Assembly (NCBI GenBank): GCA_036345935.2
Contig: JADWOT020001908.1
Coordinates: forward strand, 1-64,000
Length of the DNA: 64,000 nucleotides
From: Taenia hydatigena
Lineage: Eukaryota; Platyhelminthes; Cestoda; Cyclophyllidea; Taeniidae
Direction: 5' to 3'
Shown here: positions 48,787 through 61,060 of the stretch, one piece after another
Numbering within the stretch: position 1 is the stretch's first letter
Layout: each line of letters opens with the position of its first letter
The notes under the pieces: model-generated
Database searches by the model: none
What the model was told of the DNA's origin: nothing
The model's input: the letters and a program-made list of their open reading frames with translations, nothing else
Position numbers and translations under genes: made by a program

Positions 48787-49240
48787 GTGTACTATCATGC
48801 CCCCATCTAGCGAATGTCTACCATTCACAAGTGCACAGGCTTGTTCACAAATTTACTAACAAGTGCGAAGGGGCAAACCTATTTCAAAAAATATCTAAAA
48901 CTACATTGGACTTTGATGAGAGGATAAAGGGCCTAATAATTCTCGTAGATGCACAATTTCCTAAGGCACACACCTTCGTCACTGCTATAAACAGAAGGAG
49001 AAGCTCGTGAAGCTCCTAATAAAGTCACGGCTTGGCAACGTTAGCTTTCATGGGCTACTGGTATCTGTGCGAATTCTGTGTGCACTTCACAATGTCCACG
49101 AATAACCCTGAGTCCAGGAATTTGGGACTTGCCGAGCGTCAGGCAGTATCCTGCTCTTGATCGCACTAGTTAGATTAAAATGTGCAGAGGGCGAAAAGGA
49201 GGATTTCCTGATTTGGGTCAGTAGTGGTGTCGAAATCTGT
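48787..49240. other. 454-base segment present only in the right arm
   Basis: In the left arm AGCAAAATTAAAGCG is joined directly to CAGTTTCGCCCTCTCC (near 31,950). On the right the same two flanks are 454 bases apart. No clear target-site duplication or terminal inverted repeat is visible, and no coding content is recognised. It is either an insertion on the right or a deletion on the left. Confidence 0.65.
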
Positions 49241-49720
49241 TTATCAAGCAAAACTAAAGCGTAAACAAATGGAAGCCGAGATTTCAGCACCAACGCTTCA
49301 CTGGTAGTGATGAAGCGATGAAGAATAGGTGCATATAAGCAATTCGAGATTAAGGGGAGAGAACCCTATTTTCTACCTATTGATGTCCCTCTCACGTCAA
49401 CTTATAATGCACGAAGTGCGCCTTAAGTCAAAACGTTTCTTAATGCAGTAAATGGAGAATCTGCATGTCACGTTGGTTGAAACTGCAGGTGAAATGGCAG
49501 GGAGAAGGAGCCATATCTGCATTCCTAATCTTATAAAAGAAAGTAAAAATGGATAAATTGTTTTAATATAACAGGGTTTTACTGGGAAAATATGCTAGGC
49601 TCGGCTTTGCAAACAATGTTCATACATAATTATTTTGTAACTTAATTAGTAGAATTCATGTCAATCACTCTAAACCACTTTACGTGCGAGGAATAAACAG
49701 ACAAAGAGGAAAAGACGTAC

Positions 49721-49873
49721 CGACAGAGTAAGTCTGTTTAAGCGATGGTCTTTGCATGCGACAGGTAAATTCAATCGCGAATCCATGAATTGCCACCACG
49801 TTCGGGAGCAGGAGTGTGAGCATCCAAGTAAGCGATGCTGGTAGAAACACTACTGTTAATCTGATTGAAGTAT
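49721..49873 (-). CDS. Conserved internal exon, right copy
   Basis: The 153-base counterpart of 31,311-31,463, with the same CCTCCGCAG acceptor and GTACGT donor. It encodes TSIRLTVVFLPASLTWMLTL and continues identically to QTYSV. Two residues differ (Gly to Arg, Ser to Leu) near the start. Confidence 0.45.
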
Positions 49874-50399
49874 CTGCGGAGGCATTTGTGCTTATGGAAC
49901 CTATATTTTGTAGCTTTTACATACGGCAATTCAATTTTTTACTTAGGGCTAACCCATATTGAAGGAGCACATTTTGGCAAGGAGAGCTTAAGTGACACAA
50001 GCATGCAGAGCTGCTCTGTATTCGTTCGTTTTAGTGCAGAATTGGTGGGAATTACAGCATAGCGTCTTATTTCATTCAGTGATTGCTTGCAGTTGCTTTC
50101 TTATTAACTTATAAAATTAAGACTTAATCAACAGTAAAAGCATCTAGGTTGGCATGGAAAATTGGTAATGCACTAATGTTAGCCTTCAAACAGTTTTACT
50201 GCCCTATGACCGAAAATAATCCAAATTGATATTTAGATGCAATTTTATTCCATAGAAGCTTCAAGCAGGGGCATAAAGCAGCAACCCTTTCTCCCTCTTT
50301 CGATCCAAAACTGATCATAGATGAGACTCAGTGTCCTGCTTCCTTATGTAACTACTTGTGGCAGTTCACGTTTCAAATTTTATGAACACCATCGGATAA

Positions 50400-52090
50400 C
50401 TCTGCACAGTGCTGTGGGGCAGCATTCTGCATTTCTTCCTTTCTTTCCTTCACCTATCTCTTCCTAAAGTGATTTACTGATTTTACTAATCTAGTTGCCC
50501 GATTCAGTAAACCAAGAAATAACCGGCCTAATGAAAGAAGTTTAAGTCCTTTTAAATGACGCACTAGAGGAGGCAATCCATCATTTTCCTTGTTATGTGA
50601 TTTACACTGAGTGCCAGGTTTGATCATTTAAAATGGCACACACAAATGCACTAAAGATGGAAGAGGAGATAATTGAACAGAGAAATGAGAGAAAAAGAGG
50701 AGCAGGCGGCATAACTTACTCCTAATTTCTGCGACATCTATCTGTTTTTGTCTTCTGATGTCTCTAAAACAACGGGTCAGGAGGTTAGAGTGATGGGGAC
50801 AGAAGATCGAAAACAAGGAGAAAATGAAGCGCGGTTAATTGTTATAAGGATGAATTCATGGAAAATGAACATTCGTAGACGAAACAAGACGCATGTGAGC
50901 ACGCCGGACTCTTGGTTGCATGATAGATCAGTTTGAACCTGACACGTGAATCGATTGGCGGAACCTGCAGTCGGGTGGTGTCTCTCAGCGCCGCCTAGTG
51001 TGGGCTTTAGACGGCATTCCTCTCAGGTGGTTCTGTAAGAGCAGACGCAATTTGCTTTTTTTTGCCTTGAGGCGGACCACTGATATTAGTGTGCTTGGAA
51101 TAAATGCGTTGCCTTTCGAATAGTTATGGGCAGTAGAGGCAGTGCAATCTATGAATTGAGTAAAGAAATTAGTGGCTAACTAATGATTGCTATGGAGCTA
51201 GTGAAGGTGTGCTTCTGTCGCTTATTTTCTAATCGCATGCTGGCTTGCAACAGAGGGGACAATGGCGGTGATTGAACCGCATAAGAACAGTTGGGCTGGA
51301 GGTGAAGATGAAAAATGGCCATTGTCGGATGTTTGTAAACAGTGCCGGAGCACTGCGCACCTCATTTCCTGCCCTCTTTTCCTTACATCTTCATAAATGC
51401 CTTCGTTTACCCGTTGCCTCGACCATGTATTCTAGTGAAGCATATAGGAATTGACTTTTTGGAAGAAACGTAAGTTTCTATCAAGCGACACACTCAAAAA
51501 CGCTACCCATAGTTTACCCTGGCAAGTAAATTGCACTAGAAACAGTTGTAACAATGCCAAAACGACGGCGCACATAAATGAGGTTAGTAGGGAGATTAAG
51601 ATTAAGCAGTGGAGGAGAGAGCAGTAGCAGAAATATCTCTAATTATTGCGATTTTATCTGTTGGCCTTTTAGCGTCTTTCAGATAACAAAGTGGGAAGTT
51701 GGAATTTGAAGGGAGGCGATGGAGGTGAAGGATGGGAAGTGGACTGAAGATAAATAGCTAACAAAGCAGGACAGAGGCGTTGACAAAGAACTAGGTGGTG
51801 GATTCGACGATAAAATGAGAAGCAAGATGAAATGTGGAAGACAGTGGAATGCGAGTGCTAGTATCTCCGATGGTAAGTTGTGTGATTCATCACTTCTGAA
51901 TGGATCAGTGGCACATGTTGTTAGGTGGCTTCTTGGGAGTAGGCATCACTTGCCTTTGTGCTTCTGCACTTTGGCCGACTTCTGCACACCATTGTGCATG
52001 TAAGTGAGGTGGAAGAGGAAGGGTAGGTCTGCTAGCACCGATGTGCTTAAGTTGAAATGCGTCGCCCTGCCTTAGTAAAGTACGCCGGTG
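50400..52090 (-). repeat. Dispersed repeat C, two tandem copies (right arm)
   Basis: The mirror of the tandem pair at 29,040-30,800. Both units are in the same orientation; GCCGCCTAGTGTGGGCTTTA near 50,990 and the matching motif near 51,930 mark equivalent points. No intact coding frame. Confidence 0.6.
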
Positions 52091-52559
52091 TAAGTGCAAC
52101 ATGATTGTTGTTTAACAGGAGCAGCGTTGGTCCATTACTTTGTCACTAGGAAACTGCCCTCTTAGAAAAATTAGGCACTAACTGCCACTTTAATCAGATA
52201 CGATCAGCTGTAATGTGAGGTCTTTTGATACTGCTCTAAGTGATGCAGGTTCGACAGAAGTTTAGCGTGTCTGTGGTGGGTGATGGCTACAAGTATGGTT
52301 TGCTCGATGCCTCTACTGTCTTCTTGGCTCTCGTGATTTAACCACTCCTGTTACTTTTGAGAAGCTGCTTGTATCATTGAATCTGGTAACACTAGAGGCC
52401 TGCTGGACGAGCTCATCTCTCCAGCTGTAGACTAAAATAAGGTGCCAGAAACCTCTCGTACACATGGCCGCGTCAAAATCGGTACTCTGTGTGTTTTTTA
52501 ACAATGTTTATTAGGTTCGCTCAAAACTATCGTACCTCCTATGCCGCCACTTTTTTCTA

Positions 52560-52770
52560 CTGAGAGGGGTCTGCAGGATACTGCGTTCGCGTTGTCATGT
52601 GCATTTTCTTTTCTTTACTAAGCCGTCAAGTCATATTGCTGCAATTACTCGTACCAGTGTGCGATTGAATGGTCCATCTCCTTCATTGTTTGTAACCAAG
52701 TCAACGCTTGATACTCTGCTCTTGCTACGAACTGTCTTGTTATCAGCCAGTATTTGAGGTGTCTAATCAT
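52560..52770 (-). pseudogene. Fossil Ty3/gypsy RNase H fragment, right copy
   Basis: The minus frame reads MIRHLKYWLITRQFVARAEY, then QALTWLQTMKEMDHSIAHWY and a stop. Past stops the same frame gives LQQYDLTA and NAHDNANAVSCRPLS, the usual tail of gypsy RNase H leading to the linker before integrase. The stop after HWYE is shared with the left copy, so it predates the duplication. Confidence 0.7.
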
Positions 52771-53483
52771 TGTACTGATGACGAACACTGACCGTAGACG
52801 AGGCGGAGTGCTGAACGAACAACACACGTGCAAAGTTTTGTGACATAGCGTTTGGTTTAACTATAAATAACTTGCCCATTCCTCTATTTTTTCATGCAAC
52901 ACCACCGAAATTCATGCCATTAGTTTGTCAGCTCCTCTGCTTATGCCTAATACGAGACAGTTGATACCTACGAGACGCCTTCATTGTCTTAGACGAAAAG
53001 GCAGATCGATGGCGTATTAGTAGAGTGCTGTGGAATTGACTGTGTCGGGGTCGAGGGATTGAAGTTGTGTTCCTGACCGTCGCCTACAATGTACGTTCAA
53101 AAAAACGTAAGCATTAAAACATGGTTCCTCTAGATAACAAGAAGGGAATCATCATCGTGCGCAAAAATTATTAGTCAGCATCGAATGCTCAGAGAAGGAC
53201 TTACCTTTAACTGGTTTGTGACATCAAAAATCATTAAAACTACAAAGTTGTGCTTCTATGACAAGCATTTTAAATAGCACTTTTATAATGAGAACTTCTC
53301 TTTACTTTCGCCTCTCTCGGTGGCTTTTCGTGGTCGATAGTTATCAAATCTCTGTAATCATTTTGTTTAGAATTGTTTTTCGACAAAGGAATCTGCAATA
53401 TCTCGGTGGCTAGGCGAAGATCCTCTTTACCCTTTGGATTTCGCATCACTACGAATGATAGTCATTTGGCTTGTAGCGTTCAA

Positions 53484-53711
53484 TTAATGTTTTAAGACCA
53501 TTGGGGCGTACTCGACGAATGCTGCCCTTTTGTAAATGCCACTGAGCTCCGTGGGGCTAAGTTGTGTCGCTGAGCCAATTCGATGAGTGGGATGTACTGA
53601 CGATTTTTTATTGGGAGTCGCACTGTCATCGTTCAGTAATTCCGCCGTCTGATTAATAACTTGTGGTTTGCGACGCGTTGCCCTGTTTTGCGGACTTCTT
53701 TGCCTCGACAT
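53484..53711 (-). CDS. Possible first exon, right copy, unknown
   Basis: A 75-codon frame starting MSRQRSPQNRATRRKPQVIN and including QLSPTELSGIYKRAAFVEYA. It is basic and hydrophilic at the start, without a recognised domain. The left counterpart (27,340-27,567) is frameshifted in the second half. It could be the 5' part of a gene or chance. Confidence 0.2.
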   Translation of the reverse strand: MSRQRSPQNRATRRKPQVINQTAELLNDDSATPNKKSSVHPTHRIGSATQLSPTELSGIYKRAAFVEYAPMVLKH

Positions 53712-53939
53712 GAATTATTGACGATGTGGGCGACGAATCGCCTTGACCTGGCGCGAATCCTTCTGCCAGTTTCAATCAGAAATAAGAGGGAGTAGAGAAG
53801 CCGCAGGAAGTAAGAGCAATTTAATATAGCGAAATGAGTTGATTGATGTGTAAGTGATGGGATGTTGGTGGAAAGTTCAGTTTAAATTAATAAGGCAACT
53901 AACTGGCCATAAAACGACCGCTCAAAGGAGGTCTTACTT

Positions 53940-54300
53940 CACCCAAGATAGAACTATCGACTTGGTTGGCTTGAAGGACAACTTTGAAGGAGAGGATGGG
54001 ATGAATATACCTTTGCACTCACATACACACAGGCACGCACACAGACGCTCTTACATGTTTTCGGGGACACTGATGAAGACGACTCTCCAAAGGGCGAAGA
54101 TGAACGCGAGCAATGACACGCGCAAACTGGGGCAAGCACAACTGCACAGTGGAAAAGGAGCAGGTGGTTCGTCGAAGGCAGAAAGCGCACGTTCTTACTG
54201 GTTAACAAAGAGCGCCAGGTAGAGGAATTTTTCGTAGAGAGAAGAAAAGAATTGGGCAGCGTGATGATGGGGTGGGAGTTGGACGAGTCTACGAATTATG
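53940..54300 (-). repeat. Dispersed repeat B, copy 5 (right arm, partial)
   Basis: The mirror of 26,760-27,100, again only the second half of the unit, next to repeat C at 54,430. Confidence 0.65.
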
Positions 54301-54429
54301 AGGCGTGAAGTAGGAGTAGTAGTTGGTGAGGTTTTCTGCCGCCATTGTGCTCCCTGATGCAAGGCAGCAATTGGTTTTGGCATGAAACTAAACTGAACGG
54401 CAGAAACGCACCTTCGCTGGCGCCATAGT

Positions 54430-55250
54430 AATCGAAAGGGGTGAGTTGCCAATGCATAATAGCCGTCCCCTCAAAAAAACGCCGAGGGTAAGCAGTCACA
54501 ATGAGGCAGGGCATTTAAGTCAAAACGCATTAGTATCGGTGGTTCTTCTCATTCCCTTCCTCCTCCTTTGCATGCACTACGATGCACATAACTTAATCAA
54601 GTCACGAAAGCACAGAAGCAAGTGTCGCCTTCTCTCTCAAAACCACCTACAAATGGTGCTGTCTAAAGTTCACACCGGACAGCACTGGGCAAGACCACAC
54701 GACACGTGTTGCAATCGATTCGCACGTGTCAGGTTCAAATTGGTCTACCACACGACAGACTGTCAGACATGCTGTTCCACGTGTTGCACGCCTACATTCA
54801 TTCATCTTGCTTCGCCGTGCTTCCGTTCTTGCCATTCAGTTATTCCTCGGTGCCTCTCACCTACCTCGTTTTATCTTTGTCTCCGGTCTTATTAGTATCC
54901 TTCACTAACGTCACAACACTCTCCCTCATCATCACTCCACACCTTTCAATCCTTCATTCCAGAAACGTCGAAGGAGCGAAAACAGATAGATATCATAGAA
55001 GCTAGGGGTGACTTTTAGCGCCAACACCCCTTCCTTCACCTGTGCCACCTTCTTCTGTCCCCAAAATTTACTTGCATGCGTCATTTCAATATATTTTTAC
55101 ATCCAGTATTTAGCGTGAATCACAAAAAAGGGAGCTATGACTAACCACTTCACATGCCATTTGGACGGTTTCTTCAAATTTTACCTAGTCACGCGCCTAG
55201 ATGAGTAAGCAATAGAAAAGGCTACACCGCAGCGATGTAAGGGGTCATCC
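54430..55250 (+). repeat. Dispersed repeat C, copy 1 (right arm)
   Basis: The mirror of 25,900-26,650. It contains CACAGAAGCAAGTGTCGCCT, AAAACCACCTACAAATGGTG and AACAGATAGATATCATAG. The 149-codon open frame starting at 54,446 covers it, but the more distant copies do not keep it. Confidence 0.65.
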
Positions 55251-55979
55251 AACAGCGCACATTTCCAATCCTTCCCTGCCCATCTCCACCCTTACTCTCT
55301 CCATTCCAGCGGCTTCTCATCTCTTCACCTCTATCTCAAACCTACTCTTACAATTTGGTGGGAGAACTGCAGCAAGTAACTACCAAGTTGTTTAAGCTGT
55401 CAGATTATAATTCTGATCGATTCTAGATCTAAATAAACAGTTTATGACGCAGCTTTATATGCTTGCATTATTTTATCTGTTTGCCAAAATAGGCTGCTTA
55501 ACTTATAGGTCAGGTTTAAATTTTGATTGCATAACTTGAGGAATATCGCAGCTGCCAGCGATGAAAGAAACAGCTGAGTACAAATTGTCATAATTATAAA
55601 TGAACAACCAAGAACATAGAGTCCAACGATGTACTCAGGCTATCTCACTTTTCGCTTTAAAATCACTAGCATTACATTGCGATCATTCCTAAGCATTAGA
55701 TGTCGTACAATCGAACAGCTCTATTTGACGTCACCACGTTTGCCCTTTGACAGCATGCCATCTCTGACTATCCTAGTAATTACAACTTATTATTCAAGTC
55801 AACTTAGACTTACCAAAGCCTATCTTAAGCCATTAGGCATGGTTTATGCACTCACTAACCTCTCAACACAAAAGCGGTGCGCTAAACAACCACTTTTATT
55901 TAATAATTCCCTCTTAGCAAAAAGTAGCTGCTGCATTCGTACCACAATCTGGGGACTCTTCTAGCGTATTACAATGGAC

Positions 55980-57030
55980 CACCTCACCTCACGCACCTCG
56001 GCCACGTCGATCAACAAGCAAATTTACCATCACCTGCGCAAACTCAATACCCATGTTCCATTGTTTGCGAGGAAACACATACAAATGAGTAACATTTTTA
56101 AATTTGCTAATGATGAAAAATGAACAGAAATACACACCATTGCGGAGACACCATCACAACTTGGAGAGGGGGACGTAGGCATTAGGAACAATGATGACTC
56201 AGGATCTACAGGGTTTCGTGCTGTTCCACATTAAAGTGCTGCCAGAAGACATATCAAATCATTCCAGTGTCTCCTTTCCCTCCTAATGAGTGGTCTTCAT
56301 GGACCTCACGATAGTAGCGGTGTTTCCACACCGACAAATTGCACTTCTAATCCGCTTTGGACAGCGGACCTCTCGTCTGCATTTCATTTACACATCATCA
56401 GCACTTGAACCTACAAAACGAAAACAGCAAACGTGGGCTGGGGAAAGCCTCGGTCAATACGAAGGAAATAGGGTCTAGACAAAAGTGCTGGTTCCACATC
56501 TGCATGAGCAATTATAGTGCAACAGTATCACATAAAGTAGCAAGTACTAGCTCACGCTATACACAGAATAGACATCATTTATCAAGAATGGCACAGACCA
56601 GTGACAGTGCCTGTGAACACCAAGGAGAGGTGGTAGACAAAGTTTCTTGCGAAAGAAGGCGTCTACAATCTTGGATACCCGTACCAGCAAGAGGCGCCAA
56701 CCTAGTCAGCAATCAGACACTTGAGAGGTGTAGACGTCTATCGGTCAGTGGCTATCCCGAAAATGTTGGTTTTCAGCTCACCCGCACAGTGGTAATTCCT
56801 GAGACCCTTTATTTGTTAAGTAAACCTCACAATTCCCAGTGTCTGCATTCTCTTAAAAAAGTTACAACTGGGAGTGAAAATCACAGGGACAATTACGAAA
56901 AAAAGTAGTACAATTCGAGAACTCGCCCAGGCAATAGGACAAAGAACAGCCATTACAAATAAGGCGTGCAAGATCTACTTAAAATTACCTCCCTCTAAGA
57001 ATGTCAAGCAATTATGGGCACAAGGCGAAG
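55980..57030 (-). repeat. Dispersed repeat A, copy 3 (right arm)
   Basis: The mirror of 24,030-25,020. The 12-bp palindrome is changed here to TAGACGTCTA flanked by G and T. The 183-codon plus-strand frame at 56,357-56,908 is not kept in copy 1 or in the left arm, so I do not call it a gene. Confidence 0.75.
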
Positions 57031-57888
57031 GCAACACGGAAAAAAAGAATTCACAACAGAACGTAAGGCTGGATCGACAAGAACTGCTTAATTTCGGAGG
57101 TAAAAAGCTAAAAGAGATAAAAAAGACAATTTTAACCCATTAACGAGTTGATTATAAGCTTGGAGACGGAAAAAGTGCTTGCCGAAACAAATGACAGAAA
57201 TAAAATGTCTGGTTTTTCCCTGCATATCCACGGAAAGGTAAGATTTCGCACGAAAAAAAATTCGTAGTGATCAAATGAAACAATGCACGAAGGCGGTCTA
57301 GCAGAATCATTGCAAAACTTATGATTTCATAAATGAAGTCAACTAACTTAACTTTACACGCAATAATTGAATTCCAGACACAAAAACCTTAGCGTTCTAC
57401 CAAGAGTCTGCAAATGGATTGATGTCTACTCGTCGCAAGCTAACCAAAGGCAAGACACTCCACCTTGCTAAACAATCGCCTTTTAACTACTTTTCAAAAG
57501 CATTAGGTTTTACGAGGAAATTGCAGAAAAACGAAGAGAATCAGCAAAAAGATAGTGCCAAATGAATAACATCCTCAAAACTACCTAAAAAAGACGTTGC
57601 TTAACCAAAATCTCGCGAAGCGCTAAGCATGGGCAAATAGAAAACGCACAAAAAGTGCAGGAAACAGCACAATTGAATTATTAATCATTATAACGATAAT
57701 AAGAGAGCATCCCATGATAAAAGAAAGGAGTAACTTCATGCCTACTAACAAAAAACAAGAAAGATGGCACAGTGAGAAGAAACAATAGCGTGTCAAGCAC
57801 ACGATGATGAGTCCCAAGCCTAGTGCGATGGACACACAGTTCAATGTAATGATCACTGATTGAGTCCAGCAACACCGTGGATTGACAC

Positions 57889-60027
57889 TGACCGGTTTAT
57901 AGATACCCTGGTGATTAATAATGCGACCCCCAAGAGAGATGCAGATTGACAATACTGATACCCAGTTATCGATCCCGTGGCCATGTGGATTAGTCTAGAT
58001 CGATGGATATAACAATGACGTTGAGGCACGCAGCTCTTTTGCTTGCGCTTGATGATTTTGAACACATAACCGTCCAATACCGTCTTGCGCAACCCCCTAC
58101 TTGAAGACCAAGTCTTGTGCAACAGATAATATGCGTGCTCGTTAGAGTAGCCATTCCCCGCGCTTTGTAGTAAAATGGATTCAGGGGCACACGAAAAGCC
58201 ATCGGCACAGTTCTGCGCTAACGCGACCCACTTCACTTCAACGTCTATGGGTGCCTAGTACGGCCTAGCTAGCCTTTCGGAATTGCTGCATCTCATTTTC
58301 GGCAGCACTTGCATTCTTGCAGCCACGGTACTTGACACCTTCCCACCTCCCTTACCTTCAACCGGCAAATTGAGTAATCTACCGACGTAAAATTGGTGTT
58401 TTTACCTCCCCCCGGTAGCTTTGCATTCTTATGACTAAAGTGCGTTCTAACATCGTAGCCATTCATTGCCCACTATTTGAATCCTTTCTGTGAACACTGT
58501 AGACAGGTCCGTCTCGATCAGTCTCATAGGCCTACCGCATGCTGCCCAAATTGACCCCACACTTTTTGCAGGTCGGGATAGGGGCAGAAGAACAGGTCGA
58601 TAGCCGTGAAAATCGACAGGTGGGCAGGTGTGTAGGTGGGTCAACAGATGGAGAGATTGAGACATACGAAATGACGACACTAGCTTTACCGCCTCACCTA
58701 GTCTCTGTCTCTACAGCTCTACTAACTGGCCAAACAAGTGAATGAAAAGGAACAGAGACGCAAATAAATAATCAAACAATTCCAGTGGTTCCCAATGTAA
58801 TTGTCTCAGAACAACACCCATAATTGGTGCAATGGTGGAAAAGACTACGATGAGTAGAGAGAAAGGCGGAGACAAGACGATACTTACGACGGCTGTCATG
58901 CCCGGGTTCTCATCACCGCCCATATACCACAGAAAAGGCGGCGCACCACAAAAAAGCACTCGTGTGACTGACACAAAGCCAATTATTGTCACGGCACTAG
59001 GATGCAAACTGGACCACACCAGGCCTTTGCCCATGTCTGTGTAGGACTTGTCAGCTCAACATCAGACGTCGCATTAAGAAAGGGCCGCGACAAACGCTGA
59101 GATAGAGTTGGAGACTCGCGAGGACCTAACACTTACCTTTATATCTTGGGCATGTCAATGCCGATGACACCTCCCTCCCCCCGCATTACCTAGTGCACTT
59201 ATAGCTCCACTGCATCGGACACAAGTATGGAAGTACTCCAAGTCAACTAGCGCCATGAGTGATAGGCCAGTCATGCGTGCGCATGTGCTTCAAATGGTAG
59301 AACAAGTACCGTGCTTAAACAAGCCAAATGGACATGGCGAGGCATTCCATTCCTTTCCACTATGACCAACTTCCACCTTAATCATTGGTAGCAGCAACAA
59401 TGCAATCATAATGAAGCAACGTTTTGCAAAAACACTCGGTACGAGGGCATCACGAAGGTGTTAATTTTAGCAACTCCGACAATCAGATGCTCCGACGAGA
59501 ATGAAGCGATCCCAACACGACCAATCACACCAGGCAGGACTGTATGAATGTTCCAACGCCACAGGGGAGAAGGTCCACAAACAGCGAAGTAAGCAGGTCT
59601 CCTCTCCTTCGCCTGTCTATCCGCCCAAACCTCCACCAGCCAATTAACCCAATCAACAGATAAGTAAAAAGGACGCAAGTAAAGAAATGGATGAAGCTTA
59701 ACGCTTGCCAGTGCATATTTGCCTGTGTCCTGGGGGACATCCACTGACTATAAGCCGTCAGGAATATTAACCTGGCTAATCTATGGGAAACGCCAAACTT
59801 GCATTTTGCCTGTCTCCGCGGCACTTTAGCCAACTATTAGACCCACAGAAAAACGGCTAAAGCCAAGGCCGGTCACCATTATGACTAAAGGGAGAGCGAA
59901 GACTACGCCAAAACTACTACATCGCTACAGCAGAAGGAGCGAACAAACCGAGGCAATCAGTGGGTTGCCTTCCAAGTCATCTTCGTGACAATACGTTTCC
60001 AATAACCACTTCATTCATAAGTATTTC
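57889..60027. other. 2,139-base segment present only in the right arm
   Basis: On the left GGATGTCTGCCTCC joins GTGTCAATCCACGG directly (near 23,105). On the right these flanks lie at 60,028 and 57,888. No target-site duplication or terminal repeat is visible at the edges (TGACCGGTTTAT at one, AAGTATTTC at the other), so a deletion from the left arm is at least as likely as an insertion. The segment has coding potential on minus (see 58,711-59,036). Confidence 0.75.
58711..59036 (-). CDS. Candidate membrane-protein exon inside the right-only segment
   Basis: After the acceptor GTCCTACACAG (exon start 59,036) the frame reads MGKGLVWSSLHPSAVTIIGF, VSVTRVLFCGAPPFLWYMGG and then DENPGMTAV, followed by an excellent donor GTAAGT at 58,887. 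If not spliced there it stays open for another 58 codons, strongly hydrophobic throughout. At least two membrane segments are likely. I do not recognise the family; it could be a multi-pass transporter or receptor exon. A related open stretch upstream at 59,833-59,406 (minus), also partly hydrophobic, might hold another exon. Confidence 0.3.
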
Positions 60028-60301
60028 GGAGGCAGACATCCCGAGATTTTTTTTGACAACAATAAACGCACGCAGTCCGATGGTTTACAGGAGGAGCGCT
60101 AAGCAGGCAGATTCGAATAACAACGGCAGAAGAAGTCTACGGAATCGCTTAACAATCAGCGAAACTTGAGTGCGCCCAAAAGTGTACATTCAATTACGAG
60201 ATGGTCTTCCTCAAATCCGCTAAACAGTAAGAAGAAGTAGGGCAGCATCATGCTTCCTGATGACAAGTAGATGAATTGGAACCTACTCACTTAATATAAC
60301 T

Positions 60302-60631
60302 GTGCGTAGTGTCTATACTACTGCTCCGGATGCGAAAGAACACTTATTCGGAACTGATAATTACAGTCCATTGCAGATGCCCACACGTACAATGAAGCAA
60401 ACTGCCGTATCCCTACCCATCAGCAACCAGTACACTCAATCCGATAACTACGAATTTACACACTTTGTAATGAACACAGGCAACTTGTCCCAATCAAAAT
60501 TCTCAAAAAGGACATGCATATTAATTAACACGCTAGACACAGCCTTTGCTGGTCAGATTAGAATGAGGAAAACGAGTAATAGACCAAAGCATGCCATCTA
60601 CCCTTCCAAACGGAAAGCGATGACAAGATGA
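60302..60631 (+). other. Open frame continuous in the right arm, frameshifted in the left
   Basis: A 109-codon frame (RSVYTTAPDAKEHLFGTDNY at its start, NRPKHAIYPSKRKAMTR at its end). The left arm lacks two bases in the middle (ACACAC reduced to ACAC), which splits it into two overlapping frames. No recognised domain; coding status unknown. Confidence 0.2.
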
Positions 60632-61060
60632 ATACAGTGGACAAATTCGGCCAGTGGCACGACCAGATGTCAATGAGCGCAAAAGTTAGAGCTGATAATA
60701 TTTAAAATATACCAGTGCTGAGTGAAAGTACCTAAACAGCTGGTGGTGGCAAACAAGCGGAACAAGTGGAAAATGAAAAAAAAAATAAGAAGAGACAGTT
60801 ACTCCTAAGCCGGCATTAAATTCCCATAGAACAGACAGTGACTGTGGCCAACGCAAAAAACTACACCTCGCATTCAGGCGCCACACCTCATCTAAGTTTA
60901 CAAAGCGGCAAATAGGGTGCATGAATAGGGGCTTTTCAAATGTACATAAATGTGCATTGATACGTACCTCTTAATAGGCGAGTCACTTCCTCCATGCATC
61001 CACAATCATCACACTCATTGACGTGGCCCTTTTTGCCCATCGCGTCATAAAGCAGAAGCC

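Noticed and set aside
56357..56908. 183-codon frame on plus in the right arm
   Set aside because: It lies wholly within repeat A and is interrupted in the other two copies of that repeat.
57889..57900. TGACCGGT at the edge of the 2.1 kb segment, as in repeat A near its palindrome
   Set aside because: The match is only eight bases and does not extend; probably coincidence.
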